Part shown: positions 37,001 to 49,500 of the stretch, in pieces
Position numbering within the stretch: the stretch's first letter is position 1
How the letters are laid out: every line of letters starts with the position of its first letter
DNA from: Apostichopus japonicus
Lineage: Eukaryota; Echinodermata; Holothuroidea; Aspidochirotida; Stichopodidae
Reading direction: 5' to 3'
Assembly: GCF_037975245.1 (NCBI RefSeq)
Contig: NC_092567.1
Span: 727,501 to 787,500, forward strand
Length of the DNA stretch: 60,000 nt
The notes under the pieces: model-generated
What the model saw: only the letters and a program-made list of their open reading frames with translations
Told to the model about the DNA's origin: nothing
The model's database searches: none
Program-made: the position numbers and the translations under genes

Positions 37001-40000
37001 CTAACATGTAGCTGTTATGAGTCATAGCCAATCTGCTACAAAACAGACTTGGGGGCGGGGCTTAATCATCAAAAACGGACCTTTTTACTAAAAGTAGGGG
37101 CGGCAGCTCAGTGTTGTTTTAAGAAAGAAAAATCATTTAAACATCAAATCAAGCAAATAAAAGCCATTAAATGTCATATCCATGTAGTAAAATTCTTATT
37201 AATACCTACCTGTAAACAACAAATGAAAGTTTAAAATTTTAATAAAATATATAATACATAGGACCCTATCTTAGACGATACCACTGTTGAAAGACAGTTC
37301 TATTCTATTCTCTTTCATAAAACATAAGTTTTGGAGCGTGTGCAAAACAGGTCTGTCAAAGTGTGTTTTCAGTCCAAATTGGCCCGATTTGGACATAAAT
37401 CGGTGAAAAAGTCACAGAATGAGATACAATTCTGGAATAAAAAATAGTAACTTTTGTTGGTCTATATGATATATTCTTGCTCTGGAAATTCCAGAGAAAA
37501 AGAACTTTGTTTGAAGACGCTGAAAAATTTTTAAGAGAAGAGAAAGTCCCACTTACTGTTACAATATCTCTATACATGTAATGTATTGAGATAAAAACCA
37601 ATTATATTGTAAAAACAGAGGATGATTTAAACTTGTACGAAGGAACTCTTGAATCTTGGATGTCCTGAATATGTCATGGTCACACCGTTATGCCCGGATT
37701 GCATATACTTCAGTAAATTTATGCAGTAACACGGATAAAGCTTATTTTCTTTCAGTGTTTGCCCTTGATGTCACATTCTCTCCAATTCGAACTTTTGGAT
37801 TTGACTGTTGTAGCTAACATGTTAATACATCGCACTGTGGAAGTATTGGTCTGTGTCTCATTTCAATTAACAAATCCTATCATATTGTAAGTTGGAGTTG
37901 GAATAGGCCTAGCTATTTTTCATACTCACCAGGGAAGTCTAACTCATTTGGGAAATAAAATGATGTATATTCGACATGTATCGAGGGAACATCGTCCGGT
38001 AAACAGAACGTCTTTTTATCTGACTGTAAGAGGCAGTGCACCTCCTCCTGATCATTACGCGGCATCTTGGCTGCCGTGGCAACCGAGGAAAACTTGTAAC
38101 CTTGCACACGGATGATCATGCAATGTGACATCAACTTGACCTGCTTCCTCTGATTAATCGCCAAGGATTGCTGCTGCGTCGTGGTCATGGGTGGCGACTT
38201 TGAAGACTGCTGATGACCTTTGACCTCGGCAGTTTTGCTCTTTGACGAGGAGGAGGTGTTGACTGGCTTACTAGAGACTGGCTTGACGTGAGATGGTGAC
38301 CCTCTGTTCAGAGACACGTTGGCTGGTGCTGTCTGAACTTCCTTCTGCAGTTTATCGATCTCTCTTCTGGCAGCAGAGTACTGCTGCTTGAAGTGAGCTA
38401 GTAAGGAGTGAATCCAGGTGTCCGAAGTTTGAAAGGATTCGTCGAAGAAGTTCCAATGGGTCCTTGTACTACCTGAAAATTCCAAAACATAAATAAAATC
38501 AATACAAATATTTAGTCATGAAGTTTAAAGCTTTGTCGTTTGCATCATCTATGAGGCGCCATGTGTGACAAAATTATATACCAAATATATTGATTATAAC
38601 CCCTCATATATATTAGTTATGCCGCAATATATATAACTTACTCGTACACCTCATATATGTAGGTTATGCATAACGTATTTACATTATGAATAACATATAT
38701 ATCACAGTAAGTCATATATATTTGCAACTATAATCAATTTGTATAATATAGGTCCGTACGGCTTTCCGTATAATTTTGTCACACTCGGCGAGCTCATATA
38801 TATATATATAGGTTATAGACACGTGAGCAGCACGCGAATGAGCGGTGCCATGTTAGACACTTGTGATACGTGGGCGGGGCGTATGCAAATTCGGCAAAGC
38901 GCGGCAAAGTAGCTGGACGAATATGCCATTTACACACTGTACTATATAATACTATTACTAGCCTAAGTAGTATAACTAAAGTTACACCTATAGGTCATCG
39001 CCATGTCTAATTTGAGTGAACACGAGTTTTCGTCTCTGGTAGAAAGGTTGGTAATATTCATGACATCAGCACCAAAATCAATAGGGATCATATACCGCGA
39101 GGAGCTTAATGAGATATTGTGACTATGGCCCTGTGTCACACACATATCATTTCACAAATCATTTCACACATGTCTGGACACATAAAATACTTCATGAGGT
39201 TAATAACATTGTGGAAAAATGTATCACATATGCACCAAAAGGACATGGATCATAGTTGAACTCTGCATAGGCCTATGTTGCAGTCTGTATGACCTAATTC
39301 TTGATCATTCATTCATAATGTTCATAACCATAATTTAAACATGTAAAATAGCTGTATGCAACTTACCATAGATTTGCTTCCAAAATCTAGAGTGATCCAA
39401 ATTGTAATGTGATTATGTTATGATTATAGTACTTACAGTGCACAAGTCCAAATACAGAAAATATGAGTTTTGAAATAATTCCTTTTAGTGATGTACTAGA
39501 AATTCAAGAGGCATTACATTGCCATGTCATACCCATTGAACAAACACGGTACAATAGCTACAACTTATCTTTACATCTTGTCCTGTATTCAGGATAGTCA
39601 TACTTTGGAACGGTTTTTATTTCCAGCAAAACAAATAAATTGTTCATATCTGGAGGAAATGACTTGAGCAAACATATGTGATGTATCAGATACGCCGAGT
39701 CTATGTTCTTTAATAATTTTAAATTACCTAACAGGCGATCTAAACAAAATTTGGATTCCAATAATTCATATTTCAGGATAAAATAATACCCTTTTTAATG
39801 CATAAAAAGACTTCTTGTGTCTGTAAACATGACAACAGATCTGTTTGCTCAATTATTTTGATCTGGGCATGTGTAAGTTGTTTTAAGGTGAACTGGACTG
39901 AAATGAAATCCATTAATTACCAATTCTGAGTGTCTACATCATTTTCTGCAACCAGTTCTCTTACAAGTAAGCGAGTTGTGGTATACAATTGATACCCATG

Positions 40001-40366
40001 GCTTCCAGCGTCCTCAAGTGGATTGCCTGTTTCCCTCAGTATTGCAAGTTGATCTCTTCTAAGTGAATACTGAGTTTCGGGCACTTGTATTTCATGGTCT
40101 ACCTCATACGCAGGTGGATCTCCTTCTGGGTAAATCCCATATCATTCCCAATTCTCATTTCTCTCAAACACACTCTCAATCCCAGTGTAAGATATTCGTC
40201 CAGCTACTTTGCCGCGCTTTGCCGAATTTGCATACGCCCCGCCCACGTATCACAAGTGTCTAACATAGCACCGCCCATTCGCGTGCTGCTCGTGTGTCTA
40301 TAACCTATATATATATGAGCTCGCCGAGTGTGACAAAATTATACGGAAAGCCGTACGGACCTATAT

Positions 40367-40397
<31 letters not shown>

Positions 40398-43300
40398 CGA
40401 TTATAATAGCAAAATATATGACTTACTATGATATATATGTTATGCATAATGAAAATAGGTTATGCATAACCTATATATATGAGGTGTACGAGTAAGTTAT
40501 ATATATATTGTGGCATAACTAATATATATGAGGAGTTATAATCAATATATTTGGTATATAATTTTGTCACACATGGCGCCTCATAATCATCCCCTTTACC
40601 GAGTCACAACTATATACAAATGAAACAAATAGTATATTATTTTTAGGTTATAAAGGAGAGTTTAGACAAGATTAGTGTATATTTAATGCCCTTGTTTTGC
40701 TATGCTTTGTTCATCAACCTCATTTGGACCTTTTGAAAAACCCTGATGGCCAGGATTACCTCTGGCCTAAAGAGAGGTAGATTGCTCACTTGATAAGGAG
40801 CATCTACCCTACAATAAAATTAGGCTAGCATCTAAGTTTAGCATCAGTTGAAAGATTTCATCTATATATAAGAGACAGATGAAAACAATCTGAACGATTC
40901 AACCGTTGGTGACAAAGAATAATTGCAGGTAGGTTAACAATTGATTCCACCCTCCCTTTCAGTTCTTCCACCTCCATGCCCCCACCCCTCACCCCCTCCC
41001 TTCCTCAATACTTCCCTGTAATGGAAAGCTTGGAACAGGTCAAACGGTGAACTACGCCCAATTACCTGCACTATGATAAGGATAATAATCCAAAGATAAC
41101 CCTGTCATTGAAACCTGCATAGAACCTCCCTCTATCCGTTTCCCAGGAGTATCTGAGAGAAGAGACAAAGTTGGAAAATATTGGTACATGAAAATTCAAA
41201 GCAAACGATGAAACCGAAATGAGAGGGAATGCTTGGAATAATAACAGCATGAGACATATCAGTATAGCTGCTAATGAGTTACTTTTGTCGGTGGGCAAAA
41301 CTTACTCATTTCCCATAAGTATGATCTATTACATAGATTCGCTATGCGAATTTGCCTGTGATGCTTTATACAGGTACCGTAAACTAATTTAAAAACAATA
41401 TTTAGCAGATAATAACATAAATTTGTGAAAGTCCTATATGGGAACCTGAATGCAAAATTCATTCCAGCACCAAATCATATTCTTGTTTGATCACAGAGAC
41501 ATCTTCGAAATACTGTACCTTTCAAAGTCAATGGCCATTAAAGGCATTGAAGACTCAACCCAAACCTCCCTCTGAATTTAATTTTCCGTTGCTTGCAAGT
41601 GAAGTTTTTTCTTGTTGCTACAAAATGCAGACAGTATTGAAACATGATACCTTGTTATCTTTTATCTAGATCTGAGTGTCTATCGGTGCTATGTACACTG
41701 TGTTGTGGGTATTGACCTTAGCTGCATGTATTGACTGTACACTAGTGTCTAATTACCGACGGTAGCAAACTGTGTGTGTATTTTCTGGGAATGATAGTGG
41801 TGTCTAACACTTCTGTTACACCTCATTGGAACCTGGGTCAGATTACCCAGCATCAGACATTTCATGTGCGAGTCTTCACTCCCATTAATTTTATGAAATG
41901 CAAGGTATACTACAGTACACAGCTTTGATATTATTAGGACTTGAAATAATATACAAAACAGTACACAATTAAGTCAACATCACCACCTGCTATGAAATAT
42001 TTTCAATATTTTGCTATTTGTTAGATGAGTCCAACAAGTTCTGCTGCAGACAAGTTTAATTTCTGCATTATTCCTCTCTAACGATTCTTTCCTTTTTCTT
42101 TCTGAAAACAACTTCACAGAAATATTTCATTCTTACTGATATTACACATCATAACTCAACAACAACTGTAATTTATCAATTATATACCTGCATACTTCAA
42201 AAAGCAAACACGAGCATATGGCTCTACCGTAAGGTGATGTAGTGTGCATGGACTGCAAATACGATATCAGCCACCATGTTTTAAACATTGAGTGTATATA
42301 TAACAGAAAAGAATTAGGAGCTTGGTGAAGGAGGCCCAGAATTAATTAGTACCAGATCCATGTATTGCTGGCAATCTTTGAATGTGGCTTGATCATTAAG
42401 TGTTGCTTGATCACTGAGTGACCAGAACTTCATACTCCACTGTGCATTAACATTTATATGTACCAATTGATGATCAAAATAACTAATTAATTAAAACCCT
42501 TTGTATGGCTATGGAAAGTGATCATCACAGCCAACAAACAGTGTACACATTTTGCAGCAAAAAGCAGTTGAGCAGTTTGGGGAAAGTCCCGTGCTATGGT
42601 TTTTAATCCCCAACTGTAAACAGGATTTGCAGAAAGATACCATTTGATGTTGCACCAATTGTGAAAAGGCAGCAAATGTGTTTTAATTATTATTATTATT
42701 TGATTGAGAGGAACTTAAAACAAGGAATAGCTTCAATTCAAAGAGTTTTCCAAAATGGTGGCATCCTCGCAATATCTCTGTTTTCATTCCATGTAGATCA
42801 CAAAATCATGTAAGAGTAAGACAGAGATGAAAGTAAGAATAGTATTAGTAGGATGAGTGCAGAGGTCATAGGTCACAATTTCATACAGTTTCAGTTGCCT
42901 GGATACTGACAGTGAATCATACAGGCCTCTCCATGACAGGTAAGTGTAGGTTGTCATAGTAACACCATTATAGTGTATAGCCACTCACCAGCAGAGGCTG
43001 GTTGCTATGGACATGTCTTCGTTCAGCCTCCCATCAATCCCTTTAACTCCTCTTTTAAGCGGCCACCCAATCATCCACACTCTTACAGGAAATAATCCAT
43101 AGGAAATATTTTTGTTTGAGCAGGATTTATGCATAGGAAGTCTGTTTTCTTCATGTTTGGAGATGGACTCTCCATACGATATATCTAGTATTCAATGAAA
43201 CCTAACTGTGACAATTGTATGATGCTTTTCTATTGCTCATACATATTCATATAATTTTGTATTTTTGTAATGTTGTATTTACAACACTGGAGGGTTGTTA

Positions 43301-46300
43301 GTGTCAAGTATCAAAGGCCATTACACTGTGACCAACATTTAGTTTAACCTTTCAACCAATTTCTAAATGATTCTGCAACTTGCATGTCACACATTCTCAG
43401 TAAAAAAAAAAAAAAAAAACACTGAATGTCGAAGAAAAAGATTCATTTTCATTTTCATCAAACTTGAAGTGAATTAGGTGACATGGTGCAGTACACTACC
43501 TTAGGACTACAAAGGGCTTGAATACTGTAAGTTGAAGCATGGAGCTATTACCGGTATTATTGGTAATAGCTCCATGGTTGAAGGTACAAACTTCAGCCAT
43601 GCTCAGTAACATGTTGCATACCATTCAAATAGATATTGTGAAACTGTCACAAATGTAAACATATTTGCTTAACCTTCCTTGTGACCATGTTAGCATGACT
43701 AGCAAATGTTTGTGTTACTAATAGAGTCCCTTTAAAATCTTTGTTATAATATGACTGTTAGTACATACATGCAACATAAACAAAATGCTCAAATGCAACA
43801 GGTTTCATTCACAGTTTCCAACTCACTTTCGATTTCATATCCTCAGTATTAACCATTAAACAACGCGTTCAGTAACATGCCTCATGATACAATATTCATT
43901 TTTTCAAATTTGACTTTATCAATTTTAGCCATTTTGGTTGGGGCTGTGTAGGTTAAGTTTGAATTTGAAAAGTGGTCAGTTTGATATGTCAATCTATTAT
44001 AGCAGCTCTAAAATGTCTCTATGTGCAACTATGTATATGTTTAAGGGGGGGGGGGGGGGTGGGGGACATTGTGGTCAAGTGGTTATGGCAGTGGACTTGT
44101 GATCTAAGGATTGCAGGCTCAAATCCTGGCCAGATCATTGCGTTGTGTCCTTGGGCAAGGCACTTTATCTCCATTGCCTCTCTTCACCCAGGTGTATAAA
44201 TGGGGACTTGCAAGGTAACTTGTAAATATAGTTGTGTGTGCGGTTTGTGGCTGCACCCTATATGTTGTGCACTGTGGTGCCCCAGGAGAGATTGTTTGAA
44301 TTGTGCACTCTTTGGTGTGAGGGTGTGGCAAGTTACCAATGACCAGGGTTAAGTTTTAAAGTCATGTAAGAGTGCCGTGGCGTTGAACAACACTGTAAAC
44401 CTTCAACTTTAAACTTCAACATAATATGCATAGTGAGGGCACACTCAAAGTAATAGTACACCACCATTGATAAGTGCATTTGAGAAGCTCCTTCAACTGG
44501 AAAAAGGAATTTAAAATTAAAGTTTATATCATACAGTTGGATGATTAAAGTTTTAACAGAACTAACTGAAGTTTTGGGAAATTCCTATATGAGAAGAGAG
44601 TTCTTTTGAAGAGGCTTAAAATAAGACAGCCAATATTAAAAGCACAATCACAGATCTGTAGATACCAAAAATATCTCCAATAACCAAAACTTCATTGCTA
44701 TTATTAGATTCAGAACAAATTTTCAAATAAGTAAAGTTCATTCATTGTTAGTGATCATTCCATACAAGTATTTATCAAGGACAACAAAATATGAAGTAAA
44801 TAAACAAACGAGATACAGCTGAAAGTCATGAATATTCACGAGAGGCCAATTACCCAGAAAGAAAGTAGTTTGTGCGGTGCTTAAATTGAATTTGATTGGT
44901 TTAAATGATCATCAGCTCAGATGTGAGGCTAGTTAACTTGAACAAGGAATTGATGTAAAAAAAGTTTAAGAAAAAGAAAAAAAGAGCAAAGTGGGTTTGA
45001 GAGCAAGGTTCTGAATCTGGTCAATTATTGACAGGATTGGACACTAAAAATACGCTACATACAATGCCCTAAACAAAACGATACATTAAACAAAGCGATA
45101 CGCTAAGCGAAACAGGAAAAGTGCTATCCTAACACCCTCCCGAAAACCTTCCCAAATGAAAAGGATACTTATAAGGCTTTGCATGAAAGATAACAGAACA
45201 AACTTCTCATTGAGGTGAAAATGAGGTGAAAAAAAGGCCTCAAAATACACAGTTCCGAAGGAATTGGAGATAGGAAAGATTCCACACAAAAAATGGATGT
45301 CTAGGCACTTTGGGGGGTGGGGGGGGGGTAGAATGAGAAGGAAGGGCATTGACTGGAGGGCTACGGACATAGTGTTGATAGGATACTGGGTTTCGATCTA
45401 AGCACAGTAGAATGAGAGTGGTAAGGTTTTTGGGGGGACAGGTAAGCAAGGAGCGAATTAAATTCAAAATAACCAGTAGAATTTAGAGCTCAGCTAAGCA
45501 AGCTCCCTTTAAAATAATGAAAAAAAAAAATGTACACATGTTTGGAAAATTTGTCTGATTCCCCATTTGGCTGTGATAATTAATGCTACCCTTGATGAAA
45601 GAAAGTGTTCCAGTGCAACCAAGTGTTTTAGGAACCAAAAGATTTGTGAAAAGTCCCATTTCTTACCATTCCTTTGGTGAAAGAAAAAGAAATAAGTGAG
45701 TGACTTAGTTCCATGAATTTCAAGTTTAAAATGAATGATAGTCAGTAGGGTTTGGACAGCTTGCTGTAAAAACAGGCATTACTATAATAAACAACTCTGC
45801 TTTAACAAAAGAGAAATGTAAAAGCATGCACAATACATAAAAGAGGGGAATAAAACAAGCTTTGGAGGTGAGAGGGTAAAATAGAAAAGAGGAACCAGCC
45901 ATAAATTAGAAGCAGGAAAATAAGAATCCTTTCAGAATGCTTGAGTGGAAGGGAATATGCATGCTCTTCTAGACCGTACCTGCTCTTTTAATGAACGCTT
46001 GTAACAAAAGAAAGGAGAAAAAGTAGATCAAACTGATTGAGGACAGGGAAGAGAAAGTAAAAACCACGTCAAGTAAAACACAGATACATCGAAAAACATC
46101 GAAAATAAGAAAAAAGCTTGATTCTGCTTGGAACAGACAACAGACTGAACTAGAGAGCTGCTGTACAAACCATCTCCTGGAAATTGCAAGGCATGGATTC
46201 CAAAATTAGTTGTTTTAGGACAAAATCCACAGAGAATAATTTGATGCGTATCGTAGAGCACAATCCAGAAAATTACACAAACAGCTGCGAGAAATGCAGG

Positions 46301-46463
46301 CAAACATTTCAGCAATTTGTAGTGGGTTTTGTTCACATCATTTCTTTACTTAATCTTTCTGTTTTGTAATATTTTACGGTAAAACAAGATTCACAAACTT
46401 GTTTTTGCAAACTTAATAAACTGAACAGGATTTATATAATGGGCAAGGGTTGAGAGTAGATAC

Positions 46464-46505
<42 letters not shown>

Positions 46506-49500
46506 CTATTAATACCTTCTACTGTACTTTAACTAGTGTGTAGATACAGGAATATATATAAAAAAGACTATTAATACCTACTAGTGTTGGTTTGCAACTT
46601 TAACATCAACTACTGTATTTTCCTTTCACACTTTTGCAACTTAAAATTTACATTAATTTAACATCCTTATGGCATGTTTTGCATTTATGATGTTTATTGC
46701 ATATACTGTGGTATTAGTTATGTATGACCTTACAATGACAATACAGTATGACTCTAGCTAAACTCTTTTAGTGGTCACTATCTCATGTTACTTGAATTCT
46801 CTTTGCACATAAAACACTTTCAAACTGATTTTAAGAAACCAACTTCATAAAAACTACTTTTAATACCATTTTATTTTGAAACGATTTTGATATTTTACTT
46901 AGATACTTCCAAGCCTGCGTTGTATGCTTTGCTTATGGATGGATTTAAGTTTGTTTTTCTATTTAGTTCTCTGCAGTAACTAATCACATGACTATAATGG
47001 GAGGAGCTTAGGTTTATTACCCTAACTTAAGTAACTAACTAGTCATGTTCTGCAGTGTTAGATGCTCACCTGTATCTTTACGATTGAGTTCGTCACATAG
47101 ATGAAGGTCCACATGCTTGGTTAGGAAATGGTAGGATGTTTCTACGACATCATGTTTCTTGACAATCTGTAGGTATTGGTATTCTGTGTCGGTACGGTTC
47201 GCCTGGTTCGTCCGGTTTGTGATGTCTTGGGCTGACTTTGATGACCCACCCGCCTGTAGAGAGAGATTAATCAGGGCATTGATGGTAAGAGAATGAGGTA
47301 TTATATCGTAAAGTATTGATTATTCAAAACTCCATCCTCCTGACAATGGATAATAGACATCTGTAGATATTCTATTATCTCACATATATGTATAATATTG
47401 ACAGTTTTAATGTGTCCTTGTACAAGGTTACAGCAGCAAACTGGTACAGATACAGAGTAGATGTCCACGTTCTTGGCAATAAAACTAATTAAACTAAAAA
47501 TCAAAACTGACATACAGTGTTTGGTCCTCCCCCCTCACTGCCCCCCCTCCCCCTCCACATACAGCAGTCATGCATGTCTGTGTATTCATTACTTCCCCTT
47601 TCTGCAGTCGTTTTGCATGATTCCAACAAACTAATACATGTTTGCATATTCATTACCTGTCCTTTCCGCAGTCATTTACATGATTCATCCAATCAATTAA
47701 CACATCTACCAGTCTACCAGCATATTATGTATGCATATTCATTACCTGTCCTTTCTGCAGTTTTCTGCTTGATTCATCCAATCAATTAACACATGTATGC
47801 ATATTCATTACCGGTCCATTCTGCAGTTCTTTGGCATGATTCATCTAATCAATTAACACATGTATGCATATTCATTACCGGTCCTTTCTGCAGTCCTTTT
47901 ACATGATTCATCCAATCAATTAACACATACATGCATATTCATTACCTGTCATTTCTGCAGTTCTTTGGTATGATTTATCCAATCAATTAACACATGTATA
48001 CATGCATATTCATTACCGGTCCTTTCTACAGTCTTTTACATGATTCATCCAATCAATTAACACATACATGCATATTCATTACCTGTCCTTTCTCTGCTGC
48101 CCTGGCTTTGCTCTGTGCTGTTGCTTTCTGTATTACTGGGCTGAGACTTCTGAAGTGGAGTATAACAGCCTTCAACTGTGAGTCTGTTAATACCAGCAAT
48201 ATATCATCCAATAGAACTTGTAACTTCGATGCGACTAGACCGCAGTCACTTATCCTCTTCTTAATTGCTATTCTGACCTTTAAGTGAAAAGGGAAAATAA
48301 GACACGCATATAAATACAACATCATAGACATGAATATGTGCAGTGGATTACTATGTAATATCAGCCAGTTGGGACAATTTCCTAATGCTAATACCTCTCT
48401 AAACTGTGCTCTCAAAGCACTGGTATTGACAGTACAAACAGTTCCTAACCTTGATCTGATAGAAACATGATATTCATACTACTCGCACTGACAATACGAG
48501 TGCTCTGAGAGCGGGACATGACACTACAGTATAGAAAAAAATGTTCCCACTGGGTGTGTAATATGTGTGATAAATAACTTTGTGTATATTCTACAACATG
48601 TAAAGAACCAGTGACTGAAGCAAAACATCAAAGTTATATGATATGTTGCATCTGTTTGGTTCGATACACTCGACTGAAAGCCAACATTAGTTTTATCTGA
48701 CAAGGGGAGTTATCACTTGTCACTGAAACAATGTTCAGTAGAATTGTAAACATATAGATTGTCTTGAGCTACAGAGTTACAGATCCAGGCTTGCATGATG
48801 CAGCAACCTTATAACTATGAGGAAAGATTTCAAAATGAAAAAAATTATAATCATGTGGAGTGTACAAAATACAAGAGTTTTCATTGGCATATCAAACATC
48901 AAGGAATATTGGATCAAAAAACTTTTAATATCTACTTGAAAGAATTATTAATAACCAAAGCATGATGAAACCATGGAGATCTATGGACCAGAAATACTGT
49001 ATCATGATATTCTAAACTGTGAGGGCGTTGTGGTCAAGTGGTTAAGGCAGTGGACTTGTGATCTATGGATTACAGGTTCGAGTCCTGGCCAGATCATTGC
49101 GTTGTGTCCTTGGGCAAGGTGCTTATCTCCATTGCCTCTCTTCACCCAGGTGTATAAATATGGGCTTGCGAGGTAACTTGTAAATATAGTTGTGTGCGCC
49201 GGTTTGTGGCTGCACCCTATGGGAAGTCCCCCGGGGGAAACGTGGTTGTGGTGCACTGTGGTGCCCCAGGAGACATTGATTGAATTGTGCACACATTGTT
49301 GTGTAGGTGTGACAAGTTACCAATGACCAGGGTTAAGTTGTAAAGTCGTGTGAGAAGGCCTTGGCCCTGAACAAGACTGTAAACCTAAAATTAAAAATTA
49401 ATTAAACTTCTATTTTAAGTACCTCTTATTACATCCTCTAGTCTAGACAACATTCTGCCTTCAGAAACAATATTTGATACAGCAAAGGAAGTACTGAATA

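Noticed and set aside
49021-49095. Possible tRNA gene
   Set aside because: A- and B-boxes are present but the cloverleaf is not convincing and the segment continues into the repeated SINE body found three times.
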